The notes: generated by a model not told the origin, from the letters alone. DNA of 49,837 bases from Urinicoccus timonensis (GCF_900232945.1 NZ_OCTU01000003.1:201155-250991), one strand, 5' to 3'. Shown: positions 1-8,397, numbered from the stretch's first letter. Numbers and translations are program-made.

Positions 1-822
1 TTTGATAAAGAAAAATGGCAAACTGGAAATTATGTTATTATAGGCGAAAAAATAAAAAATAATTCTGACTATAAAGCTGGCGATAAAATAAAGATTAATG
101 TCAAAAATAAAGTCAAAGAAGTCCAAGTGATGGGGAAGGTTGAATATAATTTTTCAAATGGTCTTAGATATTTCCCTGTAATTAAGGAAGATATAAACGA
201 CGAATCTAGTCCTACTTTAGGCTTGGAATACATTTATATGAATCCGAATGAGTATAAAGAGCTCACAGGAGATAAGAGTATAATGTCCTATGGATTTGAT
301 GTAGAAGATAGCGAAAAGGAAAATTTTGATAAGTTATTAAAAACTTTTGAAAATGAGCCAGACTTTTCCTATGATTCAAGGGATCTTCAGATCAAATCTA
401 CAATGGAATTCAAAAACCTAATAGAATTTGCTGGTTACAGTCTATCTATAGTATTATTCTTAATTTCTGTACTGAATTTTATTAACGTCATTGCTACTGA
501 AATTTTGAGAAATATGGTTAACTTATCAATTCTTGAAGCAATTGGAATGACAAAGAAAAATATTAAAAAATATTTGGTGAAAAAGAATTTGATCTATTCT
601 TTATGTGGCTTAGTATTTTCTTTCATCATTATGCTTCTTGTAGATAAATATATCTTGATAGGTTTTATGGAACAAACTCAGTGGACTTCCTATAAATTTG
701 TAATCACGCCACTTATACTTGTAAACTTAGTAAATATAATTATTGGGATAATATTTACAGGTAGATTCTATGAAAAGCACAGTCAAAATAGTCTTGTAGA
801 TAGAATAAGAAGTTTAGAATAA
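1..822 (+). CDS. ABC transporter permease, FtsX/MacB-like, 5' end outside window
   Basis: The reading frame is open from base 1, so only the C-terminal 273 residues are seen. They show a soluble extracytoplasmic stretch followed by three hydrophobic segments. The sequence LSILEAIGMTKKNIKKYL resembles the cytoplasmic loop of FtsX/MacB-type permeases, which export peptides or work with antimicrobial-peptide sensing and resistance modules. The partner ATPase is not visible and would lie upstream. The DNA is markedly AT-rich, with A/T-ending codons, unlike the core genes that follow, so recent acquisition is likely. Family assignment rests on membrane pattern and loop motif; substrate is unknown. 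Confidence 0.75.
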   Translation, partial: FDKEKWQTGNYVIIGEKIKNNSDYKAGDKIKINVKNKVKEVQVMGKVEYNFSNGLRYFPVIKEDINDESSPTLGLEYIYMNPNEYKELTGDKSIMSYGFDVEDSEKENFDKLLKTFENEPDFSYDSRDLQIKSTMEFKNLIEFAGYSLSIVLFLISVLNFINVIATEILRNMVNLSILEAIGMTKKNIKKYLVKKNLIYSLCGLVFSFIIMLLVDKYILIGFMEQTQWTSYKFVITPLILVNLVNIIIGIIFTGRFYEKHSQNSLVDRIRSLE

Positions 823-846
823 CATTTTTTATGTTAACCACAAATA

Positions 847-885
847 TAAAAGGCTGTGAGTATTGAAACTCATAGCCTTTTATCT
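847..885 (+). terminator. Terminator of the ABC permease gene
   Basis: Stem AAAGGCTGTGAGT with ACTCATAGCCTTT and a 6-base loop, followed by TTAT, starts about 25 bases after the permease stop. It coincides with hairpin repeat copy A. Confidence 0.6.
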
Positions 886-900
886 TGCCACCTAAAGACT
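847..900 (-). repeat. Hairpin repeat, copy A
   Basis: On the minus strand this reads AGTCTTTAGGTGGCAAG followed by a 13-bp stem (one G-T pair) with a 6-base loop. A related unit lies in opposite orientation at 17695-17750. Stem bases differ between the copies while pairing is kept. On the plus strand the hairpin ends in a T-rich run and probably also terminates the permease transcript. Confidence 0.6.
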
Positions 901-985
901 CTCTAAATCAGTTTTTCTAAAATCCCTAATTCAACGAGCCTTTGAGCGGTCCTTTTTTAATGGAAATTTATATTAAAGAATTTTA

Positions 986-1495
986 TCAAATTAGGAAAAG
1001 AAGGTAGTTGTTAAAGATAAACCGGCTGAGATGGGCCATGGCAATCCCCAAGAGGGAGCCAATGACCACATCGGAGGGATAATGGACAAAGTGGTAGAGG
1101 CGGGAAAAGGCAATGAGTCCTGCCAGGACCAGGCAAAAGGTCCCCAGGCCTTGGTTTTGAAAGAAGATGGTGGTGGCAGCTGCAAAGGAGGAGCTGGCGT
1201 GGCCGGAGGGGAAGGAAAAGTCTGTGGGATTTTTAATTAAGAGGTCAATCTTGTCAATCCAAGAGGGTCGGCTTCTTTTCAAGAGGGGCTTCAGGGTGAG
1301 GTTACAGATTAATCCGTTGACCACCAGGGCCAAAAGGACCCGGTAGCTTAGGCTTTTTTGCCCCTGGATAAAAAAGACTAGGCTAAAGAGGAGCCAGACG
1401 ATGCCTCCGGTTCCCAGGTGGGTGATAAAGATCATAATCTGGTTCATGGGCTTGCTCCTAAGGCCGGTAAGCCAGTGTAAAAATTTTCGGTCCAT
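986..1495 (-). CDS. PAP2-family membrane phosphatase
   Basis: A 169-residue integral membrane protein with all three signature motifs of the PAP2/undecaprenyl-pyrophosphatase superfamily: K-x6-RP (KPLLKRSRP), PSGH, and SR-x5-H-x3-D (SRLYHFVHYPSD). Family members dephosphorylate lipid phosphates such as undecaprenyl pyrophosphate or phosphatidic acid at the outer membrane face. About five hydrophobic segments surround the motifs. The ATG at 1495 is preferred over an upstream TTG at 1507 because GGAGG lies about five bases before it. The exact lipid substrate cannot be told from sequence. It stands alone, reading away from the NlpC/P60 remnant. Confidence 0.85.
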   Translation of the reverse strand: MDRKFLHWLTGLRSKPMNQIMIFITHLGTGGIVWLLFSLVFFIQGQKSLSYRVLLALVVNGLICNLTLKPLLKRSRPSWIDKIDLLIKNPTDFSFPSGHASSSFAAATTIFFQNQGLGTFCLVLAGLIAFSRLYHFVHYPSDVVIGSLLGIAMAHLSRFIFNNYLLFLI

Positions 1496-1590
1496 GGGAT
1501 CCTCCAATCTGTTTTTTATTTCTTCTTACTTACTTAAATCATAGTGGAAGGAGGGGATTTTTTCAATAGGGAAGTGGGGCCTAGCCAATA

Positions 1591-1628
1591 AAAAAACAGG
1601 AAGAAGCTAAGGCTTCTTCCTGCTTTTT
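1591..1628 (-). terminator. Bidirectional terminator
   Basis: An 11-bp stem CAGGAAGAAGC/GCTTCTTCCTG with a 4-base loop has A and T tracts on both sides. It sits just past the 3' end of the NlpC/P60 remnant on the minus strand. Confidence 0.75.
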
Positions 1629-1630
1629 AA

Positions 1631-1993
1631 TTATCGGGTGGGGACATCGGGGATTTGACCGGTGCCCTTGTTTTGCCGAGTGTTGTAACGGATAAATTCC
1701 TTGTTAAAGCGTCGTCCGATGTTCCAGTTCATTTCTCTGGTGTCGCTGATCATGAGGCCGTCTTTCAAGGTGGCGTGGACATAGATGGGGCGGTTGTTGT
1801 TCATGCCCATGTAGATGCCTACGTGGTTGTAGCCCAGGTAGAAGTTGGGGCTGTAGTTAAAGATCAGGTCTCCGGGCCAGGCCTTGGAGAAGTCTGCTGG
1901 GTAGCGGATACCACCGAATTTTTCTGCGGCTTGGTATTGGACCCGGGTGAGTTCGTAGCCCTTGTGGAGGCGGAGGTTGGCATCCTTCCACAA
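1631..1993 (-). pseudogene. NlpC/P60 peptidase, 5'-truncated remnant
   Basis: The frame carries the C-terminal half of an NlpC/P60 domain: the WPGDLIF turn, the catalytic-His segment NHVGIYMG, and a YVHATLKDG strand. NlpC/P60 enzymes cleave peptide stems of cell-wall peptidoglycan and need an upstream DCSG motif that supplies the nucleophile Cys. No such motif is found in frame. Reading further upstream (to about 2110) gives an open but low-complexity, unrelated sequence with no signal peptide. The only starts are TTG-type, and no good ribosome binding site was seen. I read this as a gene that lost its 5' part; a divergent Cys motif in another frame is not excluded. Confidence 0.6.
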
Positions 1994-2044
1994 GGGTCCG
2001 GGAAAAGGGCGGGAAAAAAAGAAAAGAAAAATTTTAAAATCCTC

Positions 2045-2073
2045 TTGACAGGACTGGGAGGAGAGGGTAAGAT
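2045..2073 (+). promoter_or_regulatory. Promoter for T-box/brnQ
   Basis: TTGACA (2045-2050), a 17-base spacer, then TAAGAT (2068-2073). It overlaps the ruined 5' region of the NlpC/P60 remnant on the other strand. Confidence 0.6.
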
Positions 2074-2104
2074 ATTGTTCAATATCACAGTTAAATTTTA
2101 TAGT

Positions 2105-2365
2105 AAAAATTTGGAAAAAAAGACTAGCCTTATGGATATTTACAGAGAGTAAGCGGTTGGTGGAAGCTTATAGTGGAAGTCAGGTGAAAATCATTTTTCT
2201 TATTGCAGGTCTGAACCAGAGTAAGACTTGTCGCCTTGGTAGGCGTTATCAATACCCGGCATTGATGGATGCTTGAGAGTCTATCGTTTTATCGATAGGA
2301 ATAAAGGTGGTAACGCGGAATATTTTTCGTCCTTGGTCTAATTTTAGACTGAGGACGTTTTTTTA
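2105..2365 (+). promoter_or_regulatory. T-box riboswitch for a branched-chain amino acid
   Basis: The conserved T-box sequence AAGGTGGTAACGCGG is at 2304-2318. It is followed by a terminator (CGTCCTTGGTCTA pairing with TAGACTGAGGACG, 2328-2357) and a T run. Upstream, AGAGAG and a GGTGGAAGC distal element mark Stem I. T-boxes bind uncharged tRNA and switch off termination when its amino acid is scarce. Two candidate specifier triplets are visible: GTC (Val, 2179-2181) and ATC (Ile, 2190-2192). Either fits the branched-chain carrier downstream; I cannot fold the RNA to choose. Confidence 0.85.
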
Positions 2366-2405
2366 TTACATAAAATTTAATTGCTTGAAGAAAATAGGAG
2401 GATTT

Positions 2406-3749
2406 ATGAAAAAGTTAAACAGAAGTGAATTTACCCAAGTCAGTGTGATGTTGTTCGGATTATTTTTTGGGGCAGGAAATTTAATTTTTCCACCTCTTTT
2501 GGGTAACCAGGCGGGAGACCAAACCTGGGTGGCCTTGGCAAGTTTTGCCATAACAGCTGTTTTATTCCCGGTTTTAGGAGCTATCTTAGTAGGCAAGACC
2601 GATGGCTTGTCCAACCTGTCCAACCGGGTGGGGGCTCTTTTCTCCATCCTCTTTACCACGGCCATCTACCTGTCCATAGGACCTGGCCTTGGGATTCCTC
2701 GGGCTGGCAGCGTGCCCTTTGAATTGGCCATTGCCCCCTTGCTTCCTGAAACTACCAGTTTGGGCTTGGCCCGCCTGGTCTATACTCTTTGCTTTTTCGG
2801 CCTGGCCCTGTGGATTTGTCTGAAACCCACTAAGCTGGTTAAGAGGGTGGGTAAGTATTTGACCCCAACCCTCTTGGTCATGATTTTAGTCCTTTTTGTC
2901 CGCTTTATCTTCCTAAGTCCCCAAACGGCTCCGGCCCTGGGGGACTATCAAACATCTCCCTTGACCAAGGGCTTCTTGTCAGGTTATGAAACTATGGATG
3001 CCGTGGCTGCCTTGAACTTCGGCTTTGTTGTCACCCTGGCCATCAAGGGCTTTGGCGTTACAGACAAGGAAGAAAGAACTCGTTATACCGTCAAGGCCGG
3101 TCTGGTTGCTGGAAGTCTTTTATTGGTCGTTTATGCCATGTTGAGTTATATCGGCATGGTGACTTCTGGTCTCTTTCCAGGAGCGGAAAATGGTGCTCAA
3201 GTTTTAAGCCAGGCTGTCCAATTGGTCTTTGGCCAAGGAGGCCTCTATCTTTTAGCTGCCATCTTTACCCTGGCCTGCCTCACCACTTGTGTGGGTCTAA
3301 TCACCAGTGGGGGAGAATACTTCCATGTTCTCTTTAAGAAAAAACTCTCCTACCGGAGCTGGGTCTTGATCTGGACTTTCTTTTCCTTTGTCATGGCCAA
3401 TTTTGGCTTAAATACCCTCTTGGCCTTTTCCGTTCCCCTCTTGACCATAATCTATCCTGTGGCCTTGGTTTTAATCGTCATGGGGATGACCCAAAGATTT
3501 TTCGGCTACAGCAAGCTAGCTTACGGTTTTGGAGCCTTCTTCTCCCTGGCCCTTCCCTTGGTGGAAGTGCTGAATAAGACATTTAAGCTGTCTCTACCAT
3601 TTTTAACCGACCTGGTAAAGTCTCTTCCCCTTTATGAAGAAGGACTTTCTTGGGTTCTTCCCAGTCTTTTAGCTGTGACCCTGGTTAGTCTTTTGGGAAA
3701 GGTCTATGAAAAGTACCAAGAAAGAGGCCAAGTGGGCCAAGAAATTTAA
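2406..3749 (+). CDS. brnQ: Branched-chain amino acid:cation symporter, BrnQ/LIVCS family
   Basis: A 447-residue polytopic membrane protein opening with FGLFFGAGNLIFPP, the family hallmark for LIVCS transporters. These import leucine, isoleucine and valine with Na+ or H+. About twelve hydrophobic segments span the protein, the usual number, and the length is normal. The ATG at 2406 follows AGGAGG with good spacing; the open frame extends further upstream but that would run into the T-box terminator. Expression should rise on branched-chain aminoacyl-tRNA shortage through the leader. Transcription ends at a strong terminator just downstream, so the gene is monocistronic. Confidence 0.93.
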   Translation: MKKLNRSEFTQVSVMLFGLFFGAGNLIFPPLLGNQAGDQTWVALASFAITAVLFPVLGAILVGKTDGLSNLSNRVGALFSILFTTAIYLSIGPGLGIPRAGSVPFELAIAPLLPETTSLGLARLVYTLCFFGLALWICLKPTKLVKRVGKYLTPTLLVMILVLFVRFIFLSPQTAPALGDYQTSPLTKGFLSGYETMDAVAALNFGFVVTLAIKGFGVTDKEERTRYTVKAGLVAGSLLLVVYAMLSYIGMVTSGLFPGAENGAQVLSQAVQLVFGQGGLYLLAAIFTLACLTTCVGLITSGGEYFHVLFKKKLSYRSWVLIWTFFSFVMANFGLNTLLAFSVPLLTIIYPVALVLIVMGMTQRFFGYSKLAYGFGAFFSLALPLVEVLNKTFKLSLPFLTDLVKSLPLYEEGLSWVLPSLLAVTLVSLLGKVYEKYQERGQVGQEI

Positions 3750-3753
3750 GACT

Positions 3754-3786
3754 CGAAAGGACCGGATCTTACCGGTCCTTTTCTCT
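3754..3786 (+). terminator. Terminator of brnQ
   Basis: Stem AAAGGACCGG/CCGGTCCTTT followed by a T-rich tail. Confidence 0.8.
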
Positions 3787-3865
3787 TATATTAGAAGAAA
3801 AAGCTTGAAATTTTAGGGAACTTTTTATAAAATGGGTGTATACAATTATTCCTTGTTTGATGTGA

Positions 3866-3909
3866 GCCAGAGGGTGGACAAGAGAGTCTGCCTAAACCTG
3901 GCCTTTTTT
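3866..3909 (+). terminator. Terminator-like hairpin upstream of obg
   Basis: GCCAG pairs with CTGGC and an inner GGT with ACC, with a T6 run after it. A possible -10 (TACAAT, 3841-3846) lies upstream, so this could end a short RNA of about 60 bases or be a leftover of a lost operon. Weak evidence. Confidence 0.3.
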
Positions 3910-3969
3910 CTTGCAGAATTCTTAGACAAAACTTAGACGCAAGATAAGCATTCTTTAAGGGACCTATGT

Positions 3970-3975
3970 TATAAT
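3970..3975 (+). promoter_or_regulatory. -10 element for the obg operon
   Basis: TATAAT at 3970-3975, about 30 bases before the obg start. No good -35 is seen at the expected distance. Confidence 0.4.
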
Positions 3976-4003
3976 TGAGAAAATAGAAAGAGAGGTGGAA
4001 ATC

Positions 4004-5269
4004 TTGTTTATCGATGTTGCACATATTAAGGTCATTGCCGGCAAGGGCGGCGACGGAGCCGTGGCTTGGCGCAGAGAAAAATATGAACCGGCAGGAGGAC
4101 CTGCTGGTGGCGACGGAGGAAACGGGGGAAGTGTCATTTTACAAACCGATACAGGCTTACACACCCTTATGGACTTTCGCTATCAAAAAGAATACCGGGC
4201 CCAAAATGGTGAAAATGGCCGGAATAAAAAGCAGTTTGGAAAAGATGGAGAAGACATCATTTTAAAGGTTCCCGTGGGAACCCTGATTAAGGATGAAAAA
4301 ACCGGCCATGTCATTGCTGATTTAAATGAGGCTGGTAAGACCTATATTATTGCCCAAGGAGGCCGGGGAGGCCGGGGCAATGCCAAGTTTACCACATCTA
4401 CCAGACAGGCGCCTTCCTTTGCCCAAGCTGGATCTATGGGGGAAGAAAGGGAAATTTGCCTGGAGCTGAAAGTTCTAGCCGATGTGGGCTTGATTGGTTT
4501 TCCCAATGTGGGTAAGTCTACCCTCCTATCTGTGGTTTCTGCAGCAAGACCCAAGATTGCCAACTACCACTTTACCACCCTCCAACCCAACCTGGGTGTG
4601 GTTTCCATGGGCCAAGGCCAGTCTTTTGTGGTGGCAGATATTCCTGGTTTAATTGAGGGAGCCAGCCAGGGCGTGGGCCTGGGCCATGACTTTTTACGTC
4701 ACATTGAACGGACCAGGATTTTGGTCCATGTCTTGGACATGAGTGGCCAAGAGGGCCGGGACCCTCTGGATGACTATGTAAAAATCAATGAAGAGCTGGT
4801 GGACTACCATGAAAAGTTGGCCCAAAAGCCCCAATTGGTTTTTGCCAACAAGATGGACCTACCTGGAAGCCAGGAAAACCTGGACCGTTTTAAGGCCAAG
4901 TACCCGGACCTGAAAGTCTTTGCCGGGTCGGCAGCCACTACTAAGGATTTGACTCAACTTCTCTATGGGATCCAAGAGGCCCTAAAGGACCTGCCCTATG
5001 AAAGCCTGACCTTTGACCAAGAATATGTGGAAGAAGAAAAAGAAAGGGCTCCGGGAATTGAAGTCAAGAAGGAAAATGGACGTTTTGTAGTCCAAGGACC
5101 CTATATCGACAAGCTCTTACGGTCCACCTACTTTGACGACCGGGAATCCTTGAGGTACTTCCAAGAAAACCTTCGGAAAAACGGAGTGGTAGACAAGCTG
5201 AGAGACCTGGGAATCCAAGAGGGAGAATCCGTCTTTATCAACGACTACGAATTTGAATTTTTTGAATAG
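4004..5269 (+). CDS. obg: Obg/CgtA GTPase
   Basis: A 421-residue ribosome-associated GTPase needed for 50S assembly and stress/cell-cycle control. The N-terminal Obg fold is glycine-rich (residues 1-160). The G domain has the P-loop GFPNVGKST at about 165-173, a DIPG switch and a NKMD base-recognition motif. The C-terminal OCT domain follows. The TTG at 4004 gives the canonical MFIDVA N-terminus and sits five bases behind GAGGTGG; an in-frame GTG at 3995 overlaps that binding site and is rejected. rplU-rpmA, often just upstream in Firmicutes, are absent here. It heads a tightly spaced cluster with yhbY, nadD and yqeK. Confidence 0.95.
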   Translation: MFIDVAHIKVIAGKGGDGAVAWRREKYEPAGGPAGGDGGNGGSVILQTDTGLHTLMDFRYQKEYRAQNGENGRNKKQFGKDGEDIILKVPVGTLIKDEKTGHVIADLNEAGKTYIIAQGGRGGRGNAKFTTSTRQAPSFAQAGSMGEEREICLELKVLADVGLIGFPNVGKSTLLSVVSAARPKIANYHFTTLQPNLGVVSMGQGQSFVVADIPGLIEGASQGVGLGHDFLRHIERTRILVHVLDMSGQEGRDPLDDYVKINEELVDYHEKLAQKPQLVFANKMDLPGSQENLDRFKAKYPDLKVFAGSAATTKDLTQLLYGIQEALKDLPYESLTFDQEYVEEEKERAPGIEVKKENGRFVVQGPYIDKLLRSTYFDDRESLRYFQENLRKNGVVDKLRDLGIQEGESVFINDYEFEFFE

Positions 5270-5277
5270 GAGGATCC

Positions 5278-5565
5278 ATGAAAGGAAAACAGAGATCGTA
5301 TTTAAAGGGCCTGGCCAATGGCTTAAAAGCCAAGATGCAAGTGGGCAAGGGGGGCTTGAGTCCAGAGTTTTACAGCCAACTGGAAGTGCTCTTGGAAAAT
5401 GAAGAATTGGTAAAAATCAATGTCTTGAAGAATGCTCCAGTCCAAGCCCGGGAAATCCAAGAGGAAATTTTAGCCCAAACTGGGGCGGAATTTGTCAGCC
5501 AACTGGGTAACAAGTTGGTTATCTACCGGCCCTCTTCTGAAAACCCCACCATTATCTTGCCATGA
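5278..5565 (+). CDS. yhbY: YhbY/CRM-domain ribosome assembly RNA-binding protein
   Basis: A 95-residue single CRM domain. It includes the family signature VGKGGLSPEF (a GxxG-type RNA-binding loop) and the ending NKLVIYRP. YhbY proteins associate with pre-50S particles. The start follows GGAGGATCC eight bases after obg, and the stop overlaps the nadD start by four bases (ATGA), showing translational coupling. Length is typical. The obg-yhbY-nadD order is widely conserved in Firmicutes. Confidence 0.93.
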   Translation: MKGKQRSYLKGLANGLKAKMQVGKGGLSPEFYSQLEVLLENEELVKINVLKNAPVQAREIQEEILAQTGAEFVSQLGNKLVIYRPSSENPTIILP

Positions 5566-6176
5566 CCAAGCGCTATGGAATTATGGGTGGGTCCTTTGAC
5601 CCCATCCACATGGGCCACCTCATGATGAGTGAGTATGTCCGAGTGGAACTGGATTTGGATGAAATCATCTTTATCCCTACGGGAAACCCACCCCACAAGC
5701 AAAAGGGACTTTTAGATGCCAAAGACCGCCTGGAGATGGTGGAGATGGCCATTAAGGACAACCCCCACTTTTCTGTGTCGGATATAGAAATCAAACGAAA
5801 GGGCATCAGCTATTCTGTGGATACCATTTTGGCCTTAAAGGAAGCCTACCCCCAGGATGACTTTTACTTCCTAATTGGTTTGGATATTTTACCCGACCTA
5901 AGGGGCTGGCGGCGTTTTGATGAACTGGCCAAGGAGGTAGAATTTGCCCTGGCCATTCGTCCAGGTTTTGACAGCATGAACAAGGAAAAAATGGTTTGGG
6001 AAATCAATACCTTGAAAGAGCAATTTCAAGCGGAAATTATTGTGGTAGAAACGCCCCTATACGAGATTTCTTCTACGGACATCCGCAGGAGGGTCCGGGA
6101 GGGCAAGTCTATCCGCTACCTGGTCAAGGAAGAAATTAGACAGAGGATTCAAGAAAATGGATATTACAAGGGATAA
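5562..6176 (+). CDS. nadD: Nicotinate-nucleotide adenylyltransferase
   Basis: A 204-residue nucleotidyltransferase that converts nicotinate mononucleotide and ATP to deamido-NAD. It has the N-terminal GGSFDPIHMGH motif (HxGH family ATP site) and the C-terminal SSTDIRRR motif. Length is normal for NadD. It overlaps yhbY by 4 bases and yqeK by 20 bases, so translation of the three is probably coupled. Confidence 0.95.
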   Translation: MTKRYGIMGGSFDPIHMGHLMMSEYVRVELDLDEIIFIPTGNPPHKQKGLLDAKDRLEMVEMAIKDNPHFSVSDIEIKRKGISYSVDTILALKEAYPQDDFYFLIGLDILPDLRGWRRFDELAKEVEFALAIRPGFDSMNKEKMVWEINTLKEQFQAEIIVVETPLYEISSTDIRRRVREGKSIRYLVKEEIRQRIQENGYYKG

Positions 6177-6738
6177 AGAAGAAATCCAGGACCGGATTGG
6201 CAAAAAACGTATGGCCCATGTTCTTAGGGTGGCAGACTATGCCAAGGACCTGGCAGTCCAATACGGTCAGGACCCGGAAAAAGCCTACATTGCTGGCTTT
6301 TACCACGATTGTATGAAGATCAAGGACCTGGACCTTTTAAAGAAAGCGGCCCGGGACCTAGGCCTGGAATGGACGGAAGAATTTAACCAGGCCCCCCAGC
6401 TGGTCCATGGATTTTTAGGGGCCCTGGCAGCGGAAAAAATTTATGGAATCCGGGACCGGGATATCTTAAATGCCATTGCCTACCATACGACAGGAAGGGC
6501 CGGCATGACTGATTTGGAAAAGATAATCTACCTGGCCGACTATGCCGAACCCATGAGGAACTTCGACGGTGTAGACCAGGCTCGAAAAGAAATAAAGGAA
6601 GATTTAGACCAAGCTATGTACCAAGCGTTAAACCGAACAATCCAATACTTAATTAAAGAAAACAGCTATATTACTCTTAAGAGCCTAGAAGCGAGAAATG
6701 ATTTTTTAAAGAAGGTGACCCATGGGAAAATTTATTAA
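6157..6738 (+). CDS. yqeK: YqeK-type HD-domain Ap4A hydrolase
   Basis: A 193-residue HD-superfamily phosphohydrolase with the metal-binding pattern H...HD (YHDCMK), a later AYHTTG histidine and IIYLADYAEP aspartate. YqeK members cleave diadenosine tetraphosphate symmetrically to ADP, and they nearly always follow nadD as here. The start lies inside the nadD 3' end (20-base overlap) and the stop overlaps the next gene by 17 bases. Function is by family and context. Confidence 0.9.
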   Translation: MDITRDKEEIQDRIGKKRMAHVLRVADYAKDLAVQYGQDPEKAYIAGFYHDCMKIKDLDLLKKAARDLGLEWTEEFNQAPQLVHGFLGALAAEKIYGIRDRDILNAIAYHTTGRAGMTDLEKIIYLADYAEPMRNFDGVDQARKEIKEDLDQAMYQALNRTIQYLIKENSYITLKSLEARNDFLKKVTHGKIY

Positions 6739-7615
6739 AGCCTTTCTCCTAACTCTGGTGGTTTTGGTCCTGGCCTCCCTGGTTGGGGTCTTTTATGTCG
6801 GGGCCTCGGTCCACCACCAAGACCCCCTGGACTTGGTGACAGATTTAACCACTAACCGTAGAGACAGCCTAGACTTTTTACTGATTGGGGTGGATTCCAA
6901 GGATAGGAGTCAGGGCAATCCCCGGTCAGATGTTATGATGTTGGTCCACCTAAACAAGACCAACAAGTCCATCTCCCTGATCTCCATCCCCCGGGATACC
7001 CGGACCAAGATTGAAGGCAGAAAGCACAAGGAAAAAATCAACCATGCCTTTGCCTATGGGGGACCGGACCTATCCCTCAAGACGGTCAACCAACTTTTGG
7101 GAACCCAAATCCCCTACTATATGGTGATTGACTATGAATTTGTCAAGGACATGGTAGATACCATGGGGGGAGTCCAAGTGGATATTCCCATGGAAATGAA
7201 CTATGAGGATACCACAGTGGGCAATTCTTTGATTATCCACTTTAAACCCGGCCTCCAAACCCTAAACGGGGAGGACGCAGTGAAGTTTTTACGCTTCCGG
7301 AAGGGCTACAAGAATGCCGACCTGGGTCGGGTCCAAGCCCAACAACAATTTATTGGCGCCTTTTTAAGGGAATTGAAAAAGCCAGAACAATGGGTCAAGG
7401 CCCCAGTTTTCTTGGCAAAATACCAAGACAATGCCGATTCCACCATTCCCTTATCGGCCCTGATTCAAATGAGCCCCATCCTGGCCCAAATGGGAGAGGA
7501 CGGCCTACAATCGGCTACCCTGCCTGGTAGTCCCCGGATGATAGACCACCTATCCTACTTTATCCTGGATGAAGACCAGGCCAGAAATCTTTTGGCCGCA
7601 CAAGGAATCTTATAG
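6722..7615 (+). CDS. LytR-CpsA-Psr (LCP) family cell-wall glycopolymer ligase
   Basis: A 297-residue protein with one N-terminal membrane anchor (residues 5-28) and an extracellular LCP domain. The signature region includes FLLIGVDS, RSDVMML and SIPRDT, with the conserved Arg and Asp residues that hold the lipid pyrophosphate. LCP enzymes transfer teichoic acid or capsule-like polymers from undecaprenyl carriers to peptidoglycan. It overlaps yqeK and closes the obg operon before a terminator. Which polymer it attaches cannot be told here. Confidence 0.9.
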   Translation: MGKFIKAFLLTLVVLVLASLVGVFYVGASVHHQDPLDLVTDLTTNRRDSLDFLLIGVDSKDRSQGNPRSDVMMLVHLNKTNKSISLISIPRDTRTKIEGRKHKEKINHAFAYGGPDLSLKTVNQLLGTQIPYYMVIDYEFVKDMVDTMGGVQVDIPMEMNYEDTTVGNSLIIHFKPGLQTLNGEDAVKFLRFRKGYKNADLGRVQAQQQFIGAFLRELKKPEQWVKAPVFLAKYQDNADSTIPLSALIQMSPILAQMGEDGLQSATLPGSPRMIDHLSYFILDEDQARNLLAAQGIL

Positions 7616-7640
7616 GCACCCTGAAAAGGGTGTCTTTTCC
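7614..7640 (+). terminator. Terminator after the LCP gene
   Basis: GGCACCCT-GAAA-AGGGTGTC with a T-rich tail, directly at the stop codon. Confidence 0.7.
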
Positions 7641-7663
7641 TTTATAAAAAAGAAAAACTTTAG

Positions 7664-7669
7664 TATAAT
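7664..7669 (+). promoter_or_regulatory. -10 element for rsfS
   Basis: TATAAT lies about 18 bases before the rsfS start, so the leader would be very short. A poor -35 (TTTATA, 7641-7646) lies 17 bases upstream. Confidence 0.4.
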
Positions 7670-7686
7670 AAATGAAGGAGGTAACT

Positions 7687-8037
7687 ATGGCAAACTTACA
7701 AGAACAAATTCAAGCAATCACCCAGGCTTGCCAAGATAAAAAGGCAAGCGATATCGATGTTTTACCTGTTGGAAAGATGACGTCCTTGACAGAATACTTT
7801 GTCTTGGCCAGTGGGAATTCCACAGCCCAAGTGGATGCCATTGCCGATGCCGTTATTGAAAAGATGGAAGACTTAGGGATTGAACCCAGCCACCGTCAAG
7901 GGCAAAGAGAAGCCCGTTGGATTGTCCTGGACTTTGGCGATGTCATTGTCCATATCTTCCACCGGGAAGAAAGAGACTACTATGGTCTGGAAAGACTCTG
8001 GAAAAAAGACCAGGAGGACGACCATGAAGAAGATTGA
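7687..8037 (+). CDS. rsfS: Ribosome silencing factor RsfS
   Basis: A 116-residue RsfS/YbeB/Iojap protein, which binds L14 on the 50S subunit and blocks subunit joining during starvation. Recognisable segments are [21 protein letters not shown] and the acidic [17 protein letters not shown] end. The ATG at 7687 follows AAGGAGG; an upstream in-frame ATG at 7672 overlaps that binding site and is rejected. The gene overlaps ridA by 14 bases. Its place behind nadD/yqeK matches many Firmicutes. Confidence 0.93.
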   Translation: MANLQEQIQAITQACQDKKASDIDVLPVGKMTSLTEYFVLASGNSTAQVDAIADAVIEKMEDLGIEPSHRQGQREARWIVLDFGDVIVHIFHREERDYYGLERLWKKDQEDDHEED

Positions 8038-8395
8038 AACTACAAAAGCCCCGGGAGCCATTGGGCCCTATAGCCAAGCCATCCTTGGGGGAAATTTGAT
8101 TTTTGTTTCCGGTCAACTTCCCCTAGATCCTGAGACGGGAGACTTGAAGCTAGATATCCAGGAAGCCACCAAGCAGAGCCTGGAAAACATCAAGGCCATC
8201 CTAGAAGAAGCAGGGTCCGGCCTGGACAAGGTGGTAAAGACCACCATCTTCATAACGAATATGAAGGACTTTCCCTTGGTCAATGAAGTTTATGGGTCCT
8301 ATTTTACAGACCACAAACCGGCCCGGTCCTGTGTGGAAGTCATGAGCCTGCCCAAGGGAGCCAATGTGGAAATTGAAGCCATTGCCCTGGGATAG
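8024..8395 (+). CDS. ridA: RidA-family enamine/imine deaminase
   Basis: A 123-residue RidA/YjgF/YER057c protein. It keeps the opening [12 protein letters not shown], the [10 protein letters not shown] strand, and the C-terminal PARSCVEV segment with the catalytic Arg, plus the terminal VEIEAIA. RidA hydrolyses reactive 2-aminoacrylate and other imines from PLP-enzyme chemistry, useful to an amino-acid-degrading cell. The start at 8024 follows CAGGAGG inside the end of rsfS; longer upstream frames are shadows of rsfS. Confidence 0.93.
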   Translation: MKKIETTKAPGAIGPYSQAILGGNLIFVSGQLPLDPETGDLKLDIQEATKQSLENIKAILEEAGSGLDKVVKTTIFITNMKDFPLVNEVYGSYFTDHKPARSCVEVMSLPKGANVEIEAIALG

Positions 8396-8397
8396 AT

